Of a stretch of 64,000 nt of DNA, positions 40,947-49,206 are shown piece after piece. Each line of letters starts with the position of its first letter. Position 1 is the first letter of the stretch. Source of the stretch: Deltaproteobacteria bacterium (GTDB lineage Bacteria > Desulfobacterota > Binatia > Binatales > Binataceae); assembly GCA_019237115.1 (NCBI GenBank), contig JAFAHS010000249.1:22160-86159 (forward strand), given 5' to 3'. Under the pieces are notes generated by a model, which saw only the letters and a program-made list of their open reading frames with translations, made no database searches and had not been told where the DNA came from. The position numbers and the translations under genes are program-made.

Positions 40947-41564
40947 CTAGCGGTTCGGCACCGCACCCTCGGTGCGCCTGCGCTCGCCAACTCTGGGTTC
41001 CGCGCCCCTCAGCAGTCGTCGAATGTTTTCGGAATGACGCAGCAGTACCAACCCGCTGATCACAATCGCCAGCACCAGGTAGGGCCGCGGTCCGCCCACT
41101 GCCGCCACGGCGATGGGAATGACCAACGCGGCAACAATCGAAGCCAGCGACATAATCCGAGAGCTTACTAGCGCGATCGCAAAGGCGGCCATTGCAAATA
41201 GCAATGCGAACGGTGAGAGCATCACCCATACGCCGAGCGCGGCGGAAACACCTTTGCCGCCACGGAACCGCAGGAAGATCGAACAGATCGATCCCAGGAA
41301 AGCGGCCAGCGCTGTCCACGCAAGTTGGGACGGCACAAACCCGAGTGCGCGGGCGGCGGCCACGGGCAGCGCACCTTTGAAAACATCGCCCACGAAAGTC
41401 AAGACCGCGGCACTTAAACCTCCCACGCGCGCGACATTGGTCATCCCGATATTTCCCGAACCAACCATGCGCGGATCGAAACCGCGCAGACGTCCCACCA
41501 GGACTCCGAATGGAATCGATCCGATCAGATACGCGGCGATCATCATGAGTGCGAAACTGAACAA
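40947..41564 (-). CDS. plsY: Acyl-phosphate:glycerol-3-phosphate acyltransferase PlsY
   Basis: A 205-residue integral membrane enzyme. Family motifs are GSIPFGVLVGR, the GSGNIGMTNVAR loop (usually GATN), and FRGGKGVSAALGV. Multiple hydrophobic helices fit the known topology of seven transmembrane segments with both termini outside. It transfers an acyl group from acyl phosphate to glycerol-3-phosphate, the first step of phospholipid synthesis, and normally works with PlsX. It has a Lys/Arg-rich C-terminal tail. It is immediately downstream of tRNA-Pro on the same strand, 23 bp apart. Confidence 0.95.
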   Translation of the reverse strand: MFSFALMMIAAYLIGSIPFGVLVGRLRGFDPRMVGSGNIGMTNVARVGGLSAAVLTFVGDVFKGALPVAAARALGFVPSQLAWTALAAFLGSICSIFLRFRGGKGVSAALGVWVMLSPFALLFAMAAFAIALVSSRIMSLASIVAALVIPIAVAAVGGPRPYLVLAIVISGLVLLRHSENIRRLLRGAEPRVGERRRTEGAVPNR

Positions 41565-41587
41565 CTTGTGGATCCTCGGAAGGACAG

Positions 41588-41665
41588 TGGTCGGGGTGAC
41601 TGGATTTGAACCAGCGACTCCTGCGTCCCGAACGCAGTGCTCTAGCCAGGCTGAGCTACACCCCG
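41588..41665 (-). tRNA. tRNA-Pro (anticodon CGG)
   Basis: The minus strand folds as a cloverleaf: acceptor CGGGGTG/CACCCCG with discriminator A and an encoded CCA, a D arm (GCTC...GAGC), anticodon stem CTGCG/CGCAG with loop TTCGGGA (anticodon CGG, reading CCG), and a T arm with GGTTCAAATCC. The C1-G72 pair is typical of bacterial tRNA-Pro. It contains no intron. Confidence 0.96.
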
Positions 41666-41742
41666 ATCAGGTTGAGTGTGGTCGGCAAAGTGCAGACGAT
41701 TCTTATAGCATCCGCGGCGATCCCAGGCGAGCAAACCCCTCG

Positions 41743-42639
41743 CTACTCCTGGAACCTCAGGTCAGCTACGCCAGGACCCGGCTCTTGGAGGCCGTGCGGG
41801 AAACGCTTTCCCTTGAGGTATCGATCGAAAAAGGCGAGGCCGTACTCAATGGTCAACGGGTGCTTGGCTGTCGCCCGGTTGTCTATCCAGGCCAGGTGCC
41901 CTGCCCCGTCGATTACCACGAGATACTTCGGTGCCGGTGTCTGCTCGTAGGCGCCCTCACGTCGCTCCAGCGAGGTGGTTATCGGGGTATCACGAGAGCC
42001 ACCCAGGTACATGACCGGCGCGTCGATCTGGCCAAGCGTATGCTGAACTGCCAAAGGTGCCGCATAGGGCGAGAGTGCGATCACCGCCTTGACCCGCGGA
42101 TCCTTCCAGTGCGGCCATCCGCCGGCCAGTTCCAGGACGGTGTACCCGCCGAGCGAATGACCGACCAGTCCGACATGCTGCAAATCAAAAGGCGGCGCGC
42201 GAAAACGCGGATCTTGCTGTAATGCATTGAGCAGGTTCTCAAGATCCTGCGCGCGGTCCGCGTAGGTCTCCTCGGTCCAGTTTTCCGGGTTGCTGAACGG
42301 AATTTCGGGACGCGGCAACCACGACTGGAGCTTTCCACAGTCGGCATCGCGATGCTTGGGTGCGAACACCGCGTAGCCGGCCCCTGCCAATGCCTGCATC
42401 AGGTAGGACGATTGTGTATTGCAGCCGCGGTAACGATGCGAGAAAAGCACTATCGGCCATGGCCCCGGGGTTTGGCTGTCGGGAATCCAGGCGTCGACTG
42501 CGAGCCCCGCGATTTGAAGCTTTTGCGAAACCGGAAGAGTCTGCGCCGCAGCTTCGGCGCAGACTACTGGCGCGGCCGCCGCGCCGCACGCAAGCAAGAG
42601 CATCGCCCCGGCGAGCTTTACCCAGCGCACCATCAACAT
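41743..42639 (-). CDS. Exported alpha/beta hydrolase (PAF-acetylhydrolase/dienelactone-hydrolase-like)
   Basis: 298 residues from MLMVRWVKLAGAMLLLACGAAAAPVVCA, a signal peptide. The mature domain has VLFSHRYRGCNTQSSYL (oxyanion region), VGLVGHSLGGYTVLEL (nucleophile elbow, GHSLGG), a probable acid in MYLGGSRDTPI and DGAGHLAWIDN with the catalytic His. Such exported hydrolases cleave short esters or acyl groups; the family assignment below superfamily level is uncertain. It has a C-terminal YGLAFFDRYLKG segment typical of dienelactone-hydrolase relatives. A longer in-frame start (42804) adds an Arg-rich non-family extension overlapping rpe. Confidence 0.85.
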   Translation of the reverse strand: MLMVRWVKLAGAMLLLACGAAAAPVVCAEAAAQTLPVSQKLQIAGLAVDAWIPDSQTPGPWPIVLFSHRYRGCNTQSSYLMQALAGAGYAVFAPKHRDADCGKLQSWLPRPEIPFSNPENWTEETYADRAQDLENLLNALQQDPRFRAPPFDLQHVGLVGHSLGGYTVLELAGGWPHWKDPRVKAVIALSPYAAPLAVQHTLGQIDAPVMYLGGSRDTPITTSLERREGAYEQTPAPKYLVVIDGAGHLAWIDNRATAKHPLTIEYGLAFFDRYLKGKRFPHGLQEPGPGVADLRFQE

Positions 42640-42778
42640 TTCTCTTCGCGCAGGCCGGTGCCGGGCGTCGGCCCGCCGGCGTCCCCATTCGCTCCCGAGC
42701 TTGGTTAACCGAAAGTCATCACCGCCGGGACGCGCGATCCGGCGCTCTAAGGAAGGTCGGCGCCCACGCGGACCACCT

Positions 42779-43465
42779 CTATGCTTTGACCGGAGCGTGT
42801 GCAATCAGGTCGCGCATCTCTTTGACTACTTTGCGATAGTCGTCCTGGCCGAAGATTCCCGAGCCCGACACGAACACGTTGGCACCCGCTGCTTTGACCT
42901 CGGCAATATTGTCGAGTTTCACGCCGCCATCGATCTCAATATCGACCTTGAGCGCGCGCCGATCCAACTCGCGGCGCACCGCACGCAATTTTTCCAGCGC
43001 CTCGGGAATAAATTCCTGTCCCCCGAAACCGGGATGCACGCTCATGATGAGAATCATGTCGAGGTGCGCAGCAAAAGGCAGCACGCGCTCCACGTCGGTC
43101 TCCGGATTTATTCCGACCGAAGCGCGAGCGCCCAGATCGTGCAGCCGCTTGGCCATTGCGGGAATGTCCGTGCAAACTTCCGCATGCACCGAGACCGAAT
43201 TGGCGCCCGTTTTCACGAAGACCTCCACGTAGCGCTCGGGGTTTTCGATCATCAAATGCGCATCCAGCGGGAGCCTGGTTACCTTGCGGAGCGATTCCAG
43301 AACCGGAATTCCAATCGAGAGGTTGGGCACGAAGTGCCCGTCCATGACATCGAAATGGATCATGTCGGCGCCCGCGCGCTCGACCTCGGCGACCTCCTCT
43401 CCCAGACGCGCAAAGTCGGCAGAGAGGACGGACGGGGCGATCTTGTCTTGAAGTTCCATGCGCAC
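42779..43465 (-). CDS. rpe: Ribulose-phosphate 3-epimerase
   Basis: A 228-residue TIM-barrel enzyme with all Rpe signatures: IAPSVLSADFARL, MIHFDVMDGHFVPN (metal His and catalytic Asp), LDAHLMIENPERY, LIMSVHPGFGGQEFIP and VDIEIDGGVK (second catalytic Asp), ending with FVSGSGIFG. It interconverts ribulose-5-phosphate and xylulose-5-phosphate in the pentose phosphate pathway. An internal start two residues later (43459) is equally possible. It lies about 2 kb from the def-fmt-rsmB cluster, with which rpe is often linked in other bacteria. Confidence 0.97.
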   Translation of the reverse strand: MRMELQDKIAPSVLSADFARLGEEVAEVERAGADMIHFDVMDGHFVPNLSIGIPVLESLRKVTRLPLDAHLMIENPERYVEVFVKTGANSVSVHAEVCTDIPAMAKRLHDLGARASVGINPETDVERVLPFAAHLDMILIMSVHPGFGGQEFIPEALEKLRAVRRELDRRALKVDIEIDGGVKLDNIAEVKAAGANVFVSGSGIFGQDDYRKVVKEMRDLIAHAPVKA

Positions 43466-43494
43466 AAGATACCGTCAGCGACGCCGAGCCGGAA

Positions 43495-44310
43495 TCATCG
43501 CGGTTTGTCACCGCCCGGGTCGGCGGCTTCCAGCAGCTTGAGCAGGTCCTGGTAGTGCTTGGGCATGGTGACCGTCCCGCGCATCGCGACCGGAATCGGG
43601 TAGCGCACGCCGCCCCGCTGGGTCCCGTCGAGGCCCTTCAGAAGTTCGTCGACAAACTCCCATGGGCAGGCAAACACCATTTCGGTGTCCTGCGCCATGC
43701 CAAACACCCGATCGCCATTGCAGGGAATGATCACCTTGGGCGCGCGGGTGGTCATGGTCTGAATTACGATTTCGGCACAGTCAAGCCGCCCGCCGGTGGT
43801 GCTTTCGATCCGACCACCCCGCGTATAGAGGGCCGCGTTGACCAGGCGCATCACCTGCGCGCTGTTCGCATAGACCGCCACGATGTGAGGTTGGAAGCTC
43901 GCGCGGGAGAGCGGCGCTACGCAGACGTGCGAGTAGGTCCCGGGTTCGAAGCGCCAGGTCCCCGCCTCCAGCCGGGTTGCGGCTTCTTGGTTCTCGCAGT
44001 ACATGCCGGTCGACGCATAGCCGTTGAAGTACTCGTCATTGGGTGCGCGAAACCCGAATGCTATCGCCGAGAGTGGACAGATGACGTCCTCCTTGCCGAC
44101 CGCGATGCCCCATCCGTAACGGCGCGCCACGCCGATCGATTGGCACACGATCCAGTGCTCGCCCATGCTCTGGCTGGGAATCTTAAGTCCCTCGGGCAAC
44201 GGCTCGCCCGCCTTAAGCATTCTAATGCCGAGCGGAAAAGTGTCGGGCCTGACGTAACGCCCGATCGCTTCGTCGAGAGTCTTGAGCTTCTGTGCGACGT
44301 CGATATCCAT
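43495..44310 (-). CDS. DUF169 family protein
   Basis: 271 residues. The pattern RPDTFPLGIRMLKAGEPLPEG, CQSIGVARRYGWGIAVGKEDVICPLSAIAFGF and the conserved Cys in FACPWEF match DUF169 proteins, which occur beside redox or metal enzymes in anaerobes and in soil bacteria; no biochemical role is established. Several Cys (CQ, ICP, YCEN, VCVAP, IPCN, FACP) could bind a metal or Fe-S centre, which is inference. It is upstream of rpe on the same strand (29-bp gap). No signal peptide. Confidence 0.8.
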   Translation of the reverse strand: MDIDVAQKLKTLDEAIGRYVRPDTFPLGIRMLKAGEPLPEGLKIPSQSMGEHWIVCQSIGVARRYGWGIAVGKEDVICPLSAIAFGFRAPNDEYFNGYASTGMYCENQEAATRLEAGTWRFEPGTYSHVCVAPLSRASFQPHIVAVYANSAQVMRLVNAALYTRGGRIESTTGGRLDCAEIVIQTMTTRAPKVIIPCNGDRVFGMAQDTEMVFACPWEFVDELLKGLDGTQRGGVRYPIPVAMRGTVTMPKHYQDLLKLLEAADPGGDKPR

Positions 44311-44400
44311 GAATCCCTTCCGGGCACATCACTGCCAAGGTGATGCCCTAGTTCATAGAACTAGCCGAACCATCGTTGAGCGGCAAAGGCGCGGCCGCTT

Positions 44401-44949
44401 TCAGATGTGGGATTGCACAACCGGGGTTGAGCTAACCGCCGCGGGAGCGATGGGAGTGACCCCCGCTCGATGCTTCGCATCCGAGGGCGTTACCTCCACC
44501 CGCGCCACCCCCTTCTTGGTAATGCCCAGCTTTTGCGCAGCCCGCTTGGACAAATCCAAGGTCCGCCCGCGTACGTGCGGACCACGATCATTAATCCGCA
44601 CTTCCACCGAGCGGCCATTCTGAGGATTGGTGACCACCACGTGTGACCCGAGCGGTAAGGTCTTCGACGCGGCGGTCATCGCATTCTCGTTGAAGCGCTC
44701 TCCGGTAGTCGTGAGGCGGCCGTTGAACCCGGGGCCATACCAGGAGGCGAACTCCTGCTTCGGCCTCGGCGCCGGAGGAGTAAGCCGTACCTGGGGCACC
44801 GGCGCGGGAGCCGGCGGCGGTGGCGCAGGCATTGGTTCAGGCACGCTGTAACATCCGCTGAGCCCCGCCAGTGTGGATAGCGCGAAGCACATCGCGACAA
44901 TTCTGAGGGGCGCGCAACGCCCATAGGCTGGTGAGATCATCTTGAGCAT
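44401..44949 (-). CDS. rlpA: RlpA-like septal lytic transglycosylase/rare lipoprotein A
   Basis: 182 residues with a lipoprotein signal (LSTLAGLSGC, Cys33) and a Pro-rich linker (PEPMPAPPPPAPAPVPQ), followed by the double-psi beta-barrel: QEFASWYGPGFNGRLTTTGERFN, LPLGSHVVVTNPQNGRSVEVRINDRGPHVRGRTLDLSKRAA and VARVEV. The catalytic Asp/Glu region (NDRGP) is intact. RlpA cleaves stem-peptide-free glycan at the septum in some Gram-negatives. No SPOR domain follows the barrel; only a short tail remains. A likely outer-membrane lipoprotein. Confidence 0.92.
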   Translation of the reverse strand: MLKMISPAYGRCAPLRIVAMCFALSTLAGLSGCYSVPEPMPAPPPPAPAPVPQVRLTPPAPRPKQEFASWYGPGFNGRLTTTGERFNENAMTAASKTLPLGSHVVVTNPQNGRSVEVRINDRGPHVRGRTLDLSKRAAQKLGITKKGVARVEVTPSDAKHRAGVTPIAPAAVSSTPVVQSHI

Positions 44950-45380
44950 CCCGGCGATCCCGCGAACCTGCTAACTTGCGGGCGATTGCGAAACCGATCC
45001 GTCCTGGTCAGGAAAATTTCGATCCCGCCGGCTTTCGGAAAACCCTTCCACGCGACGGCAGCAAAGGAGAGATTGTGCCGGAGAGACCGCTATATGTGGT
45101 TAGCGGAGTGGTTCGTCGCAAACGCCGTGCCGGACAAATCAGCACCACATAAACAGCCTTGATGACATTGGCGCGAACAGCCCGCAGTTTCGCGCGCGGA
45201 AGGCCTTGGTAGAATCGGGGCTGGACCGTGAACATCCTACCCACGCCGTTCATCTGGCGAACCCTTCGCCCGAGGGCTCACCTTGCTCAGACTTGAATTA
45301 TCTCGCGGTGAAGTGCCTCAGCGTCGCTAAAACCAGACAAAGTAAGAGGGACGTTACCGTGCAGGAAGGGTGAAGGGATC
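44950..45380. other. Gene-poor intergenic stretch between rlpA and rsmB
   Basis: 431 bp. An 81-codon minus-strand frame (45008-45253) gives a basic product with no recognisable features, and I do not count it as a gene. I see no tRNA, clear terminator or repeat here. The rlpA promoter should lie in its left part. Confidence 0.5.
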
Positions 45381-46757
45381 TCAGGCGGTTCTGACGAGGC
45401 GTGCCGCGAAGAAACCGTCCAATCCACCCAGGTCGGGCCGCGTTCGCATCATGCCGCGTGGGTCCAGCAGGCATTTGAAAACGTCCGGGTTAGAGGCCTG
45501 CGAATCGAGTTGAAAGGCTGTGTGTGTATCCAGGAAATCACGCACCACGTCCTCGCCTTCCTCGGGGGCGAGACTACAGACCGAGTAGACTATTGCACCC
45601 CCCGGCCCCACCAGTGCGGCAGCATTGATAAGCATTTGCGACTGCAACACCGCCATTCGAGCAGGGGCATCGCGCCCAAGGCGCCAGCGAATCTCGGGAT
45701 GTTCGCGCAGCGTGCCGAGCCCCGTGCAAGGCGCATCGAGGAGCACGCAGTCGAAACGCTCTGTGAGAGGCAGCGGTGACGAAGTATCGGCTTGCACGAA
45801 CTGGACGTTGCGATGGCGCAATTGGCGGCAGAGACGGCGCGCACTCTTTAGACCGGCAAAGTTCCTGTCGACCGCTGTCACGCGACCCGCGGGGCCCACG
45901 AGCTCCGCAAGGTGGGCCGCCTTGCTTCCGGGAGCCGCGGCGCAATCGGCTACCGACACGCCGTCCGCGGGCGCGAGCAGCCGCGCGACCAGCTGGGATG
46001 CTTCGGACTGTGCTTGGAAAAACCCTTCGCGATAGGTTGGCGAATCGAATCGAGCTGCACCCATTAGCGTCGCGGTCTCCGGAAACCGTGCCACCGTTTC
46101 GACCTCCATGCCGTCCGCCTGGAGGCGCCGAACGATCTGTTCGCGTGAGGCTCTGGCCAAATTCAGCCGTACCACGTTGGGCGCCGCTTCGTTGTTGGCA
46201 GCCATCAGGCGTTCCGCCGCGTCCTGGCCGAACCAATCGATGAATCGTTCGACTATCCAGCGCGGATGCGAATAGGCGATGGCAAGCCATCCGATCTCAT
46301 CGTCATCGCGGGGGGGCAGCGCAACCTTCTCCCGAGTGGCCCGGCGCATTACGGCATTAACGAAGCCTGCGGCCGCCCGGGCCTGATGGCTTCGCTTTGC
46401 AAGCTCCACAGAGGTGGAGACGGCCGCGTGTGGCGCGATGCGATCGAGAAACCGAAGCTGCAGCAAGCCCATTCGCATGATGGTCAACGCTTCGGGTTGT
46501 ATTCCACCAAGGTCGCGACCACAGAAACGCTCGAGCTCGTAGTCGAGCCGTGCGCGCCATGCAATGGTTCCCAGCACCAGCCGGGTCGTGAGCCGGCGAT
46601 CGGGTGGTGAGAGAGCGGGAACGCGGGTGCCGAGCATGGCATCGGCGTAACTTCCGCGACGCTCCACCGCGGTCAGGATTTCGAGCGCTATCTGGCGTGC
46701 GGCCAGGCCCACCGAACTTCCCGAGGGCGCACGCCCGCCGTGCTGGACGCCCCTCAT
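45381..46757 (-). CDS. rsmB: 16S rRNA m5C967 methyltransferase RsmB
   Basis: 458 residues from MRGVQHGGRAPSGSSVG, overlapping the fmt stop by 4 bp. The NusB-like N-terminal domain (AARQIALEILTAVERRGSYADAML...) precedes the SAM-dependent Rossmann domain: VADCAAAPGSKAAHLAEL, VTAVDRNFAGLKSARR, DCVLLDAPCTGLGTLREHPEIRW and VYSVCSLAPEEGE with the catalytic Cys. It methylates C967 of 16S rRNA. Like many RsmB annotations, the start is not certain because the frame opens further upstream within fmt. It is the last gene of def-fmt-rsmB. Confidence 0.95.
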   Translation of the reverse strand: MRGVQHGGRAPSGSSVGLAARQIALEILTAVERRGSYADAMLGTRVPALSPPDRRLTTRLVLGTIAWRARLDYELERFCGRDLGGIQPEALTIMRMGLLQLRFLDRIAPHAAVSTSVELAKRSHQARAAAGFVNAVMRRATREKVALPPRDDDEIGWLAIAYSHPRWIVERFIDWFGQDAAERLMAANNEAAPNVVRLNLARASREQIVRRLQADGMEVETVARFPETATLMGAARFDSPTYREGFFQAQSEASQLVARLLAPADGVSVADCAAAPGSKAAHLAELVGPAGRVTAVDRNFAGLKSARRLCRQLRHRNVQFVQADTSSPLPLTERFDCVLLDAPCTGLGTLREHPEIRWRLGRDAPARMAVLQSQMLINAAALVGPGGAIVYSVCSLAPEEGEDVVRDFLDTHTAFQLDSQASNPDVFKCLLDPRGMMRTRPDLGGLDGFFAARLVRTA

Positions 46758-47737
46758 GTTCCCAGTTGGCTGACGATGGAAATCCGGCGGCCGCGCAGGA
46801 AATCCGCGGCGCGCATTCGTTTGCGGCCCGGCGCCTGGACTTCCAGCAGGGCGAGCTGACCGCGACCACATTGCACGACCGGTACGGGCTTGACCGCGAC
46901 CATGCCGCCCGCGGGCCCGCCGCTCGCTTCGGGGGACGCGACCGATGCCCGCCAGATCATGAGCCACTCGCCATCCAGGGTCGTTCGCGCCACCGGCCAG
47001 GGATCGTAAGCGCGCACCTTCCGTTCGACGGTGACGGCGTCTGTAGTCCAGTCGATTACCGCGTCCTCTTTCGTTACCGGCTTGGTCCAAGTCGCTGCCG
47101 ACTCGTCCTGCACCGTCTCGGGCGAGCTGCCCCGGGCGATCTGATCGAGCGCGTCGAGGAGCGCCGCCGCACCCAGCTCGGCGAGCTTGGCCTTTAACGA
47201 ACCTTGCGTGTCGTCAGGCGCGATCGGAATCGTGCGCCTGAGCAGCATCGGACCGGCATCCATCTCCGACACCATCCGCATGATGGTGACGCCCGTCTCC
47301 GCATCGCCCGACAGGATCGCTCCTTCAATCGGAGCGGCGCCCCGATGGCGGGGCAGCAGCGAAGCGTGCACGTTAATCGGCGCCACCCGCGGCGCTTCGA
47401 GGATCGCTTGCGGCAGGATGCGTCCATAAGCCGCAACCACCAGCAGATCGGGCTCGAATGCCCGGAGTTCGGCAAGAAACTCGTCCGTCTTGATGCGGGT
47501 CGGTTTCAGGGTCGCAATTTTGTGGGTGGCCGCGACCGCGCCGACCTCGCTGGGCGAAAGTGTGAGCCCGCGCCCGCGCGGTTCGTCGGGGCGGGTAACC
47601 ACGGCCACCACGCGAAAGCGCGGATCGCCGGCCGCGACCAGTCTTGCGAGAATATGGGCCGCCAGTGCCGGCGTTCCCAGGAAGACTATCTTGAGCGGTG
47701 CGACGAGGTCAGATGCGGACCGTGGAGGGACGCTCAT
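46754..47737 (-). CDS. fmt: Methionyl-tRNA formyltransferase
   Basis: A 327-residue Fmt. The N-terminal Rossmann-like domain shows IVFLGTPALAAHILARL, LVVAAYGRILPQAIL, INVHASLLPRHRGAAPIEGAILSGD (folate and catalytic HxSLLPxxRG motif) and TIMRMVSEMDAGPML; the C-terminal OB-fold follows. It formylates initiator Met-tRNA using 10-formyl-THF. Its start lies inside the 3' end of def (29-bp overlap), and its end overlaps rsmB by 4 bp, so the three genes are translated together. Confidence 0.97.
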   Translation of the reverse strand: MSVPPRSASDLVAPLKIVFLGTPALAAHILARLVAAGDPRFRVVAVVTRPDEPRGRGLTLSPSEVGAVAATHKIATLKPTRIKTDEFLAELRAFEPDLLVVAAYGRILPQAILEAPRVAPINVHASLLPRHRGAAPIEGAILSGDAETGVTIMRMVSEMDAGPMLLRRTIPIAPDDTQGSLKAKLAELGAAALLDALDQIARGSSPETVQDESAATWTKPVTKEDAVIDWTTDAVTVERKVRAYDPWPVARTTLDGEWLMIWRASVASPEASGGPAGGMVAVKPVPVVQCGRGQLALLEVQAPGRKRMRAADFLRGRRISIVSQLGT

Positions 47738-48248
47738 CGGCTTTGCCCTCCTTGATCATTTTCTTGAGCTTGCGGCGATACAGCTCGCGCTTGATGCGGC
47801 TGATCCGGTCGATGAACAGCTTGCCATCGAGATGATCTATCTCGTGCTGGAGGGCGACCGCGAGCAGCTCGTCGGCCTCGATCTCGATTTCCTGCTGTTC
47901 GGGCGTCCACGCCCGCACCAGCACCTTGGCGGCGCGTTCCACCTCCGCGGAATAGTCGATCACCGAAAGGCATCCTTCCTCCCAGATGATCTTGCCTTCC
48001 GCCTCCACCACTCGCGGGTTGATGAGCTTGAGCAGATGTTTGCCGGGCTCCTCGTGGTCGGTGTCGAGCACGATGATGCGCTTCGACTCCCCAACTTGCG
48101 GAGCGGCGAGACCCACGCCCGGCGCGGCGTACATGGTCTGTGCCATGCTGTCGATCAACGAATTCAGCTCGCCGTTGATGTTCTCCACCGGGGGGGCGGG
48201 CCGTTTGAGAACGTCGTCGGGGAATTTGCGTATCCGCAGAAGCGCCAT
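47709..48248 (-). CDS. def: Peptide deformylase
   Basis: A 179-residue PDF with the three signature motifs: GVGLAAPQVG, EEGCLSV (metal-ligand Cys) and QHEIDHLDGKLF (two His ligands and catalytic Glu). It removes the formyl group from nascent proteins. It is the first gene of def-fmt-rsmB, the standard formyl-Met cycle order, and is divergent from the TrmJ-like gene with 116 bp between starts. The C-terminal basic extension (ELYRRKLKKMIKEGKADE) is common in the type I enzyme. Confidence 0.97.
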   Translation of the reverse strand: MALLRIRKFPDDVLKRPAPPVENINGELNSLIDSMAQTMYAAPGVGLAAPQVGESKRIIVLDTDHEEPGKHLLKLINPRVVEAEGKIIWEEGCLSVIDYSAEVERAAKVLVRAWTPEQQEIEIEADELLAVALQHEIDHLDGKLFIDRISRIKRELYRRKLKKMIKEGKADERPSTVRI

Positions 48249-48364
48249 CTACCAGTTCAAAAACTCAAGGTATCAGAGCACCGAGCTCGTCGAAAGGCGC
48301 CCAGCCCTCTGCGGGCGGTTACTTTTCCGAGACCGGGTCACAGGTTAGTTTGAGTGCTCGTGGC

Positions 48365-49138
48365 ATGAACCTCGCCGGCCGAATCGCATTCGTACTCTGC
48401 CGCCCGATGCAATCGGGCAATATCGGGTCGGTCGCGCGCGCGCTCAAGAACATGGGGTTCGCGGACCTGCGCCTGGTCGCGCCGGTGGCGTCGGCGCGGG
48501 ACCGAGCCGCCACCTCGATGGCGGTGCATGGCGGCGACGTGCTGAGTGCCTCGACCATCCATCGCGAGCTCGCCGCGGCGCTCGCGGATCGCACCCTGAC
48601 GGTCGGCACCACCTGCCGCCCGGGATTGTATCGCAGCGGCGTCGAGTCGCTGCGCGGCGCGGCGTCCGAGTTGGTCGCTGCGGCGGCGGTCAATCGAGTT
48701 GCGATCGTGTTCGGACCGGAAGACCACGGGCTGACCAACGACGAACTAAAAGCCTGCCAACGACTGGTCACCATCCCGACTGCGGACGACTACCGGTCGC
48801 TGAACCTTGCGCAAGCGGTGATGTTGGTTGCCTATGAACTGCGGATGGCTGCGATCGCGGGCCCCTCAAACCCGACGCTCGCGCCGCCGCGTGCTGCGGC
48901 GGGCGAGGTTGAAGCGATGCTCGAGCGGATGGCCGAGGCGCTGGTGGGGATCGGCTTTCTCCCCGCCGACAATCCCGACCACATCATGTTCGCGTTGCGG
49001 GAGATTTTCGGCCGCAGCGGCCTGACCCCGCGCGAACTCGACATCCTCAACGGAATCGCCCGCCAGATTAAATGGACCGCCGCAGGAGGCGCTGCCACGC
49101 TGGCAAAAAAACGCGCCAGCGGGAGAAAGCTGCGCTAA
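48365..49138 (+). CDS. trmJ: TrmJ-type tRNA/rRNA 2'-O-methyltransferase (SPOUT)
   Basis: 257 residues from MNLAGRIAFVLCRPMQSGNIGSVARALKNMGF, the SPOUT family start. Knot motifs include VAIVFGPEDHGLTNDEL and IPTADDYRSLNLAQAVMLVAYEL; the C-terminal domain (LERMAEALVGIGFLP...) is like TrmJ. TrmJ methylates the ribose at position 32 of tRNAs using SAM. An alternative in-frame start lies at 48350. It is divergent from def, fitting a translation-related cluster. Confidence 0.9.
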   Translation: MNLAGRIAFVLCRPMQSGNIGSVARALKNMGFADLRLVAPVASARDRAATSMAVHGGDVLSASTIHRELAAALADRTLTVGTTCRPGLYRSGVESLRGAASELVAAAAVNRVAIVFGPEDHGLTNDELKACQRLVTIPTADDYRSLNLAQAVMLVAYELRMAAIAGPSNPTLAPPRAAAGEVEAMLERMAEALVGIGFLPADNPDHIMFALREIFGRSGLTPRELDILNGIARQIKWTAAGGAATLAKKRASGRKLR

Positions 49139-49206
49139 GCGATGACCGGGTGCGGGGCGTATCCATTTTGATTTGCCCTCGTACTTAGTGGTTGGGGACT
49201 TTGAGC

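Noticed and set aside
45008..45253. An 81-codon minus-strand frame between rlpA and rsmB
   Set aside because: Basic, low-information product with no signal, motif or supporting ribosome binding site.
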